A stretch of 64,000 bases of DNA from Sanderia malayensis (Eukaryota; Cnidaria; Scyphozoa; Semaeostomeae; Pelagiidae). The stretch covers positions 186,001 through 250,000 of the forward strand of contig RQOL01000824.1 in the NCBI GenBank assembly GCA_013076295.1. The letters are read 5' to 3'. The notes under the pieces are model-generated. The model was not told where the DNA came from. It saw only the letters and a list, made by a program, of their open reading frames with translations, and did no database searches. Made by a program: the position numbers and the translations under genes. Shown one piece after another: positions 11,307-22,000 of the stretch; positions within the stretch are counted from its first letter, which is position 1, and every line of letters starts with the position of its first letter.

Positions 11307-14300
11307 ATGGCCGCTGAAATGTCAGATCAAACAGTAGAATTGACCTGTTCCCATCCAGGTCTGGTTTCACATTCAGATTCGCAGACCCAGTTTCATATTC
11401 GCGAGGGATTATCGTCCCATTCAGGTTCGGATTCGAGAAAAGGCACGTGTTTCGATGTCATTCAATTCAATTTAATTTTTAAATCATTCTATCATTCTAT
11501 GAAATCAATTCAATTAAAGAAAATTAAAACATCAAAATTAATAATATAATAGGATATAAGAACTACATTTACTTCTATATTTTTTACTTAATTTTGTACA
11601 TGTTGGCTAATTTAATTTTTAAAGGCTTCAAACATGAAATTCATTGAAGTTGCTTAAAGTTTATTCCAAGAAGAATGGAATGTTCAACATTGTTACTTCC
11701 CCAATTACATTACACATCTTTTAACATTACATATGTGCATAAATTTTTCATTTCTCAAAGCAGGTTGAAAAGTTTCGGAGCTATATACGGACTGATGTGA
11801 AAATAACCCGTATTTTATTTCATTTTACAAAATGATGCATGCAAAGCGACTGAAACAAACAATGGACTAAAATAATGCTTGTAAATTTTGATAAAGACAC
11901 AAAGTAAAACCATGCAATGAAATCAATCAATTGAAATGCTATAAAAAATATTTATTTGCAAACGACTATGATGTTGTAGCTTGGAATTTTCTAACGAATG
12001 CATCTTTATTTTACACTGTTAATTTTTACTAATATCTGCATTGCAAGACCTGTTCCTACAGATCATAATAATTTCCAGCAAATAATTAAAACCATTTGTA
12101 TAAAGCCCGTATAAAGTTTTACTACTGATTTGTTATGTTGTTGTTGTTGCCATCCCGTTATTTTTGTTGTTGTTCTACCTCGGAACATTTGGCCTAAGCA
12201 AATTCTGAATCTGAATCTACTCTTCTACGCCGCTATTACAACATATTTTGTACCAATTTCACCTGCAACCGCAGGGCATCCAATTCCTCTAGCTTCTGTA
12301 AAAAAAAATATGCAAATGTGGCCAGCATTTAAGCATTTATTGAGAAATGGAAGTTTTTGGCGAATCCGAACCTGAATGGGACGAAAATGATCATGCTGTG
12401 AATTTTGAATCTGAATCTACGCTTCTACGCCGTTATTACGATATATTTTGGACCAATTTTACTGCAACAGTGGGGCATCCAATTCTTCTAGCTTATGTGA
12501 AAAAATCTTGCAAATGTAGCCAGTATTTAATGGGAAATGGCAATTTTTGTCGAATCAGAACCTGAATGGGACAAATATCCCGCTGCGAATTTTGAATCTG
12601 AATCTACGCTTCTACGCCGTTAATACGATATATTTTGGACCAATTTTACTGCAACAGTGGGGCATCTAATTCTTCTAGCCTCTGTGAAAAAATCTTGCAA
12701 ATGTAGCCAGTATTTATTGAGAAATAGCAATTTTTGTCGAATCCGAACCTGAATGGGACGAAAATGATCATGCTGCGAATTTTGAATCTGAATCTAGGCT
12801 TCTACGCCGTTATTACGATATATTTTGCACCAATTTCAACTTCAAGAGCAGGGCATCCAATTCCTCTAGCTTCTGTGAAAAAATCTTGCAAATCTGGCCA
12901 GTATTTATTGAGAAATGGCAATTTTTGTCGAATCCGAACCTGAATGGGACGAATATCCCGCTGCGAATTTTGAATCTGAATCTAGACTTCTACGCCGTTA
13001 TTACGATATATTTTGCACAAATTTCAACTGCAACAGCAGGGCATCCAATTCTTCTGGCTTCTGCGAAAAAATCTTGCAAATCTAGCCAGTATTTATTGAG
13101 AAATGGCAATTTTAGTCGAATCCGAACCTGAATGGGACGATAATCCCTCGCGAATATGGAGCTGGGTCGGCGAATCTGAATGTGAATCCAGACCTGAATG
13201 GGATGTAGTGTAGAATTGTCCCATCGTTTGAAACCGTTAGACATACCAAGACTGGATAGTATCGATCCTGATACCTTCAAACGAGATTATTTAGAGAGCT
13301 GCAAACCTTTGATATTAACAGGCTATGCAAAGTCCTGGCCTGCTTCAAAATGGACACTGACTGATTTGAAGAATCGCGTAGGCCAAAATGTGATCAATGT
13401 CAGACGAAAAACCAACTTGGAGGAGTATAAAATTGGTCAAAAATATGACATTGAGAAGATGAAATTTGAGAACTACATTGAGAACATTATGAGAAATAGC
13501 AAAAAAAGCAAAGGTTCATACATGGCAGTGCAAAATATTAAGCAAGCGTTTCCTCAACTGCAAGATGAGTTGCCTATCCCAGAATTTGTTGGTAAAATGC
13601 ATGCAGGGCCATTCCTGTGGATTGCCAAACAAGACCATTACGAGTTCTGTCATTTTGATCCCGATGATAATCTTCTTATAGTACTTAATGGAAGGAAACG
13701 AGTAAGACTTTTTGGATGCAATTTGAAATCAATGTATCCAAATAAACTTGGTTCAAAAGGCAGAACAATACAATCTCAAGTGTTTTGTGATGATCCAAAT
13801 TTAGAAAAATATCCAGACTTTGATAAAAATCCCTGCTATGAGGTGAATATTTCAGTTACAGGTGCATATTATAATCAAGAAAGACCATGACCAATGCTCA
13901 CTTGAAGGGACATTAGTAGTGGGGCAGATTATCAGGGTCCCTAATGTTCATGCCATTCTACAACAGCAACCAGGTTGGAAAACATGTCGATTTTCGCGGA
14001 CACGTCATAGCGAGCAAACGTAAATTGTGGGCTGGGACCTGCGAGCAAAAGACTTTTGTGGTGCGAGCAACCGCAGTTGTTTGAACAAAATACTGGCTGC
14101 TGCGAGCTGCGAGTGAATGGCCGATGCTTTTGTTCGTAGCTGCGACTCAAAACTATTGAAGAGCAGCGTCACTGCGAGCATTTGCATGTTTTCCAACCTG
14201 GAACAGCAATGTTTGAGCCAAGGAAATAGAAGAGTAATGGCAATTGCCAACTTTTGGTCAGATTTCTGCAGTTTAGGCTCACCTTGAATCTACTTGGAAT

Positions 14301-15052
14301 CTCTTTAGGCAACATAGGGATCATTGGAGCAGTAACAGGACGTTTCGCCCTCGAACCAGTTTTCCCCTATTCAAGTTGGTCGATTCACCCTCTCTTGATT
14401 TTGCGGTGTTGGTCAATTGCTGTGACAGAGAATTGACCAGGAGAATTGAGAAATATAATCAGTGGGGGGCGAAATGGTGTGAGGGAGAATTGGTAACGAG
14501 GGCGAATTGGTTAGGGGGTGAATTGTCACGAAATCATTGGCCCCCTTTCTAAAATTGCTGCCCTGAACTCCTCAATATTGTTTTCTGGTTGTGACGTTAG
14601 CCCCATAGATATATTAATCCAGCTCAATGCATTTGTTTCAGTGTGTTCTTGAATCGGGGGATTTATTATATTTCCCTGCATTTTGGTGGCATCAAGTGAC
14701 CTCTCTAGAAACAACAATATCTGTAAACATGTTCTTTGGTGACAGCGGTGATAACAGATATCTCACAAAAATCATGAACTCTGATCAATTCCCAGCTTTT
14801 CAGCATTGGCTTTTGAACATCATTGAACAAAACAGAAGCACAGCGCAATTTCAGAAAGTTTTGCAAAGCTTGTCTCAATCCGTTCAAGGCTTCTTACTCA
14901 AACAATGGCATGAAATACCATCACGTGAGCAACTGGATGCTTTGTTGCAATGCATTGCAGATTATTTGGAGCTTAGTGAAATACCTGAATGTGAAGATGC
15001 AATCAAGAATCCACCCCCTTTAAAAATCAGAGGACTACTTTGGAGATCGTAA
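11307..15052 (+). CDS. JmjC/cupin-8 Fe(II)/2-oxoglutarate oxygenase, first exon split by a transposon
   Basis: Two clear coding blocks: 13198/13219-13842 and 14642-15052 (stop). The protein has a cupin-8/JmjC core: the iron ligands are in CHFDPDDN (His-x-Asp, about residues 152 and 154 from the ATG at 13198), and the distal His is in FPAFWWHQV. The general look is that of TYW5, FIH and related hydroxylases, so an oxygenase acting on protein or tRNA is likely, but the substrate is unknown. The N terminus is disturbed: 11307-11342 encodes [12 protein letters not shown], then a 1,867-bp element follows, then the frame resumes at 13219 with [12 protein letters not shown]. Today the gene may start at an ATG in the element end (13198, giving 351 residues), or splice the element out (11358 to 13214 is in frame), or be impaired. 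The 3' end is convergent with UBE2J2. Confidence 0.75.
11343..13209. mobile_element. 1,867-bp TIR element with 9-bp target duplication
   Basis: Terminal inverted repeats of 94 bp (11343-11436 and 13116-13209) align base for base with few mismatches. GTAGAATTG flanks both ends (11334-11342 and 13210-13218). The interior has no transposase-like reading frame but carries about five tandem units of roughly 188 bp. Long inverted ends plus a 9-bp duplication suit a non-autonomous Mutator-like or foldback element; the class is inference. Confidence 0.85.
12190..13120 (+). repeat. About 188-bp tandem repeat, roughly five units, inside the TIR element
   Basis: The anchor CGAATCCGAACCTGAATGGG recurs near 12361, 12551 (one change), 12738, 12929 and 13117, so the period is 187-191 bp. 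Each unit ends with the same motif that forms the inner end of the element's terminal repeat. Confidence 0.9.
13970..14201. mobile_element. hAT-type MITE in the JmjC intron
   Basis: A 232-bp element with perfect 17-bp inverted ends (CCAGGTTGGAAAACATG) flanked by an 8-bp duplication AACAGCAA at 13962-13969 and 14202-14209. An 8-bp duplication is typical of hAT transposons. The interior is rich in GCGAGC motifs. Confidence 0.85.
14340..14530. repeat. Diverged repeat with AGGGCGAATTGG motifs
   Basis: Rest of the JmjC intron. Several variants of GGGCGAATTGG/GAGAATTG occur here, and similar wording (CTCGAGGGCGAAATT) appears near 25595. Probably mobile-element debris; no end structure resolved. 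Confidence 0.3.
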
Positions 15053-15783
15053 AAAGACATTTATAGTTCTGAGAATTTTTGTAGGCAGTCATATCTTTGT
15101 TCCATTGCAAGGAGAAATTTCTAAATCTGGAGGGGCTTGCAGCATTTGATCAAAATAAGGGAACCAATGACAAGCTGCCATTTCTTTGGTGGCTGTTGAA
15201 TTTGTCAAATAGCAAAGTAAAGGATCATTTTGAAGAAATGCAAACCTTCATAATCTTACTTCCATTAGGTAATATTGAAGATGATAAATTCTGATTTACA
15301 AGTCAAGGGGTTTTAATTATTTTAAATAATAATTCATTCACAACTTGCCAGTTCAGAGTATTAATAGAAATTTAAATACCATGACAATTTATTCATTGAA
15401 GTGAAAATTCTTTAAAATGAGTTTCAAAAGACTGTGAAATTATGGTTCATTTTTCATCACTTTGAATAACAAAAACAGAAATAAAGCATAGCAAGTAGGA
15501 AGGAATTCTGTATACCATTTGTTAACAATTTTCACAACACTGCACAAAAGATTTAATAAGTTATATATGTGTATTTCCTATTATTGGCGATACATTAACA
15601 GATTAATGTCTGCTACTAAAAATAAGATTTTGCTCTGACAACCAAATCTCAAGATGATTCTATTTGCACTGACTGATATCAGACCGATCAATAGTCATGA
15701 TGCACTAAATATGCTATATACTATTCACGCATTTGATCTCTACTGCATCAACAACTAATTTTATGTGAGGAAACTAAGATATT
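15053..15783. other. Spacer between convergent JmjC and UBE2J2 genes
   Basis: The probable 3' UTRs of both genes. AATAAA near 15480 could serve the plus-strand gene. No further feature seen. Confidence 0.5.
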
Positions 15784-18480
15784 TTATCTGTGCTGGGCAC
15801 CTGCTGCCTTCAGTACATAGCTTACAGTGAAACCAAATGCCAACACGCCTAGAATTATGCAAACATTTGCAATGGTTGAGCTGAGAAAGCTGTTTTCGTG
15901 TGAACTGTCACTTGCTGCTGAACTTGAATTTTCTTGTGATGAGGTTGAAGAGGTTATTTGTCTATCGCGACGTTCAGAATTCCTTGCATCAATCAATGTT
16001 TGAATATTCTAAAACCAGAAAGGAATACAAACCATCAACAATAATGTGTTGTAAAAATACAAATACATATTAGAGTAAATATTTTTTAAAAAATCACAAT
16101 ATAGTGTGTGTGTGTACATGTGTATTGTACATACTGTGTATTGTATGTACTGTGCACAGCTCAGCTTTAGAGACAAAACAAAATTCAGAGTGTTGGTCAC
16201 AGGAATTATCCTTTATTATTGAATGCTCAAATTATTGAATTTGAGGATTGAGTTATGGTAATTCAATATTACAATGTTAGATTTTGATTTTCAAATCGTA
16301 TTATCTTACCTAATTTAGGTAGGATAATTAAATAATCATAGTTAGATTAAAATAATCAAACTATGATTATTTTGATGTTTAAAATGTTTAGTTTCACAAT
16401 GATTGAAGAATGACATGGTTATGGAAACAATGGTCATTAAAACAAAGTACCCAAATAACTAATTATATTCTACTTACTTCAGCAATGTCTGGAAATAAAT
16501 CACAGAATATGCTGTCTTTCATATTGAAATCCCATGATCTCATTGCATATTGTTTTTTCTGAAACAACAAAATGCAAACAAACTTAGTGAAGCTACAATC
16601 AAACATTGCATGGGTCTATTTACGTCACCAAATCACATTAATTTTTGCATTATTATCTTTCTTGTTTCTTGTTACAAAGGATGATTTGTAAATTTCTTAA
16701 AACAAAATTTTTACAAATTTCTCAATTATTATATGCTGTATTGATAACTATAATTTTCGGAAGACCATACCTTTCCTAGTTATGTTACATTTTATTGGAT
16801 AATAAACAGCGTGGTAAATTTCAGAAATTAAATCTCAATAAAAGAAATGCCAAAAAATCAAATCCTGAAAACAAACCTGAAAATCACTTGTCTCAATGCT
16901 TCCAAGAGTTGGAGATTTTTCAAGCTAAAAAATAATCAATTTTACACTTTAATTATAAGTGTTTAAGTCACAGAAAACCTTTAACATTGGATTATAAGAA
17001 AAGTTTTGAAAGCATACCATGAAACTCAGAAGACCAGTTAATATTGTTGATACCGACCAAGCTGGATTCCACGTATCTGGATGAAAATCGCTGATAGATA
17101 AGCACAACCTAAAACAAAAAAAATTATGATATTACAGGCATCTGTGGAGGCATTTTGGGCAGTCATGCACAATGTTATCTAGCATGCAGTGGCGTAGATA
17201 GAGGGGGGTCAGGGGGCCGAAAAACCCCCTGTAGAGCTAAACTGCCTTTTGTCAGAAAATTGCTGATCTTGTCGGAAAATAAATATCTTCTGTTTATGTT
17301 CAGTTCTAGCTAATTTCCTTATCTTATATTCATAGTCTTGAAGAAACAAAAATGCTTTTTAAACTTTTGTCTGAAAATCTGAATTTCTCGCCCCCCTATC
17401 TACGCCATTGCTAGCGTGAAAGCATTTGCTTATGAATCTTCTCTCATAGCTAAAACTAACCACATATTTGAATAATTAGTTCCCAAGCAGTAAAATGAAA
17501 TGTTTAGTTTTTAAATATGACTGACATGGGTTACCTTGTATTTGTCTTGAATCGTCCATTGGGAGTTGTCATAAGTATTTTTGGTGGCTTGAATGGGAAT
17601 TCTCTTGGAAATACAAGTTTACCATGGTAATAACCGCCTACAACAAAATGAATCAAGCATAGATCTTAATATACAAAATATCAAACCTTTGGTGCAATAA
17701 ATGAAACATCTGGCTAATTGAACTGATTTATATCTAGTTGAACCTTGATGAACCAAACATGTGAATCAAAGGAGACAAATATGATCTAAGCATTAATACC
17801 GGTCTACCAAACTTGAGTGGACATATATTTGACTTAAGGAATCTTCAAGGGGTATTGTGTAATTTGTTGATATTTTCTGAAGGATACACGAGGACTGTCT
17901 TAGTTTTACAAGGTTAGTGTACTCAACTAAGTAATTAAATCATTTCATACCTTCATAAGGAGATTTTTCTGGTCCAGTTATAACATAATGCCTAATCATA
18001 AAAAGACATGAGCATAAAAATCATAACGGTATCTTTGAAAGTAATTATAAAATACTTAATCCCTTTAAAGTGTTTATCCAAGAGAAGGCTTATTTACAAA
18101 AATGAATTTTCAAGTGGGGGGCTTATGCAGGGACAGCGCAAGACTTCTGCAGATTTAAGGGTGATAGATCATTTACATGAAGATCCATATCAGCTTGTTT
18201 AGCTACCAAATATCTAACCTCCTCATAAAATAAATGTGAATGTATGGAGAGCAGAAGGTCTTAAAGTGATAGGTGGGTGGGTCAGCCATAATCCTGAATT
18301 CCAGGTTGACTTGTTCTCACTTCGAAGTGGGCCTAAACCAAAAAATAGAATACTTTACCATTCCAATATATTAGATGGGAGAGGTTCAGCAGTTATGTAG
18401 GGCACGGGATCTTTTTTAATGCGAAGGTAGTCTTGTCTCAAACGTGACGACGCTGTTGTTGACACAGATTTTTTACTCAT
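15784..18480 (-). CDS. UBE2J2: UBE2J2, tail-anchored ER ubiquitin-conjugating enzyme E2
   Basis: Seven exons join in frame: 18359-18480, 17951-17991, 17535-17637, 17018-17108, 16877-16924, 16478-16558, 15784-16008, for 236 residues (human 259). The N terminus has the diagnostic [17 protein letters not shown], followed by [32 protein letters not shown], and the active-site Cys in [18 protein letters not shown]. After a Ser-rich linker ([18 protein letters not shown]) the C terminus is one hydrophobic segment ([18 protein letters not shown]), the ER tail anchor. The enzyme takes part in ER-associated degradation and can modify Ser/Thr as well as Lys; that is family knowledge. The linker is shorter than in human. 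Confidence 0.95.
16090..16150. repeat. GT-rich simple repeat
   Basis: Short (TG)n tract beginning near 16103 followed by TGTATTGTACATACTGTG-type repeats, in UBE2J2 intron 6. Confidence 0.6.
17187..17410. mobile_element. hAT-type MITE in a UBE2J2 intron
   Basis: A 224-bp element with inverted ends CAGTGGCGTAGATAG / CTATCTACGCCATTG. It is flanked by CTAGCATG (17179-17186) and CTAGCGTG (17411-17418), an 8-bp duplication with one change. The CAGTGGCGTAG end is characteristic of hAT elements. Confidence 0.8.
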
Positions 18481-19068
18481 TATGATGCTATTCACTTTCA
18501 CTTTCGTCAAAGTAATGTTGGTTTGATCTTCACGTCTTTTCCTCGCAAGCACAGCAGATAGTTCCACATAAAACGGCTCTATAAAATTGCTCGGCCTTAT
18601 AATACACGCTGTACTTCCTGCTATAAGCAATCCCTATCCTTAAAATATTGTGGACTTCCAAATTAATTGAAAATTTTGCATAATTTGTCTGACAAAGTCG
18701 AAAAAGAATTGTATTTTCTTTCCCCTTCACCCACAAATCGTAAGTTCAGTTTTAGTTCGGTTATGTATTTCAGGATGCACCGAAACCGATCTCGGGATTT
18801 GACTCGTTCACTTCTTCGTTTTACGACGAAGCATATCGCCGAGTGCCGACAATCGAGTTTGAGGAATGAAACTGTGAGATTGCTTTGATTGGTAACGGAA
18901 TTATCCCTATTCGGGACCCAATGACCAATTTGTGTATAAAAGAAAAGCAAACAAGAATATGAATAAAATTATTGATTATGAAATGAAGCTGAACAATATC
19001 ATTTTTAATAAATTGGAAAATATAATCTAAAATTCAACAATTATTTGCAAATGCCAACAACAAGTGAT
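18481..19068. other. Spacer: UBE2J2 upstream region and phosphatase 3' flank
   Basis: Holds the UBE2J2 5' flank or UTR. No coding exon could be supported here. Confidence 0.4.
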
Positions 19069-22000
19069 CTATTCATGTTTTGCTTTATTTTTCTTACTAA
19101 GTTTAACAAATCCATTTTTTATTTTCACATCCAAATCTTTTAACACAGCCTTGATGAACCATCTACAGGCTATTATGGACACCCTGTTGTAAAAAGAGAG
19201 GTAGATTAGTTAGACTACTGCTGGCGAATCCCGTGAAAACCTTTAATTAATAATTTGTAATTGCTTACCATATTGCTACAATACCAGAAACTATTGCCAT
19301 GACGATAACAGAGTACCAAAACACTCGTTTCCAGTACCAATTTGGTTGCTCGATAGCAGGAGGACAAACTGCTGGATGTCTTCTCTAAAATAATAAAAAC
19401 ATATTTCAAATTAACAAAGTTTGTATGTAGCTGTAATAAAAAAAACTTGGGTTGCTCAGCGAGAATTTCTGTGCAGAGTGGGTGTACCTTGAAGCTTTTT
19501 GTAGCAAGGTGTTATAAAAATCTTCAACTTACTGTTTCTAAGTCGTTCATTGACACAGCTGTTGAAGTAAGCATTCCACGTTCACTGTGCAATTCGAAAT
19601 TGACTTTTACCTGAAACATAAAAATGACTTAACTTATTCAGAATATATTTTAATATTCATCAACACTAAGTATTGTCTCTTACGTACCAGCTAGTGCACT
19701 ACCCGTGTGTGTTAATAAAGTTGAACCTTGCTATGTTGAGCAGCCATAAGAAACAAGGTGTTTCATGTTTTACTGGGATTCGAACTTTGTCTGTTTAACC
19801 CCAAACCCCATGTATCTTGTTGTTGTAGAATTTTGGCACATAAAGCAAAACATCAATGTAATAATAATAATAATGATAGTAATAATAATAATAAGCATAG
19901 TATGTAATGACTTTATCACATGTTTTGAATCTGGCTCAGATATTTCATATGAGAACACTATACTACAAGGTGTGTCATGTATCGAGGCATAGATCTAGCA
20001 GCCCTCGTGCTAAAGATAAAACAGGGTGTCTGACGTCTGAATTCCCTCATTTTACGAAACGATTACATGCAGATTACATCAAAGAACAAAGTGAAGGGGT
20101 ACCACGAGCGAAAAGTCAAAATCAGGGCAGACGTGATAATTCGTAATCAGAAAAATAATTTGTCTTGAACAGTTTATGAATGCTGAGAGGTGAATTAAAA
20201 ATAGAAACGAATGCTTACTGGTTCACTTTCCCAATTGATTCTAATTATTCCAAAGTTGTTTTCTGTGATGACGCTTGATACACGATAACAAGAGGCTACA
20301 ACATTCCTGGAATGAAATTTGAACAAAGAATGAAAAACTCTATTTAGTTTTTCCGAGGCAAGAGTCTGATCAAATGCATGAACTAAATATTAATACATTA
20401 AAATGCATCACTCAGTATCTTCATACATTTTGGAACCTCCAGAGCCACTTTCTAAAATAGTGAACCACGTAATATATTGCGATGTGCGATTGGCAGAGAA
20501 AGGAACTTGTGTTCTCGTTATCTTGACAAATAGCTAGTATCATAGATAGTTTAAGAAACGTTCCTAGACATTATAAAACATTTCTTTGGTAGCCAGCGAA
20601 CATACTAATAATTAACAACATAGTTTTCAGAGTTTATTGTAATTAGGGTGTTTTATATTTGTTTATGGATACATGTTGAGGTAGTTCCACGACTATGGTT
20701 CCACCGATGACATGAGAGATTTATTAATTTATAGTAAACTTACTTAATGAACCATTTACAGAGACTATTGGGTGGTGGTAAGGAACATGTATGGGTCAGT
20801 CCACTTGAAGTAAATTCATAGAATGGATAACCTAAAATTAACACAGCTAATTTACAATGGAATTCTTGTTACTACTGAACGGTACATTAGTGTTTAGTTG
20901 CAAGGACGTGTGCAAAGATGTTTGAATCGAATGGTGAGGTGGAGAAATTTGACAACAGCACAACAATGGAAGAGTATCGAAAAGTATAATAGTATAATGT
21001 AATTATAAAGAAAAGTATAATAACAATATGAACACTGGGTCTGAAAGGTTAATGAAAATGAAGGAAAACGATTTACAAACTTGAGAGTTTGTCAATTTGA
21101 GAGCATAGGAAACATTTACGAGCTTGTCATTAGTGAGAAATGTCACTGGTCTGGTCAGGAAAGCATTCTGCAGCTATGCGACACAATACTTGTACAAGTA
21201 TCAAGAAAAATTGTGCAGCTTAACAGAGAGTAAGAACAATTAAAAATGTAGTGTATTGTGCAACGAAATATAAAAAATGGAAAGAAGAAAATTTGCCAAG
21301 GGTTCAATTAAAAGCGATAGGGAAATGCAACACAACAACAATTTGATATTTCTTGGATTGAAGTGATGATAGAGCATGCAGATTAGAGCCATTGATGCAA
21401 GATAAGTTAAGTTTTATAATGTGGTACTGTTGGAAACCTATTGGTTTAATGGTGAGAACACATGAGTAAACCATGCATAGCTTTTCAAGATATCTGGTTG
21501 TTTGTTTACCAATGGACGTTATAGTATTGAATCATAGTATGAGATCAACTTTTGCATAGCGACATGGCTTTAATGGTTAAAGATGAGGTAAAAGAGAACT
21601 CACTTGAGAGTCCAATCACAGATGCCATAGGGAAGCAAGGAAGATGAGCAAGAGTGCGTCAGTGAACTTGATGTTACTTCATACAATGGATAACCTATAA
21701 ATGTAAAAATAAATGAATAAAAGAAAGTCCTGATGGAAAACATCAAAGTAGCAATAAGGATGGGGAAAGAGAAATGGAAAAGCAAGGCATCAGTATTGAA
21801 AATGATATAAGTAAAGGAAGATGAATGTTTTGGTGAGAAGTGAAATAAAGGACATGATGGGATACTTGACTGGCTACTTGACTGACAAGGAATAAGTTAG
21901 CATAAATAAAAATAGAAATAGAAAAGAAAAACAAAAGTGATGAAATTGACAGAAATAAGAAGATAATTGGAAATATCGTGTGTCTATGGGATATCTGGGA

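Noticed and set aside
12130..13131. Series of similar 70-80-residue reading frames
   Set aside because: They are the same frame repeated in each 188-bp unit of the transposon's internal tandem repeat and look like no protein.
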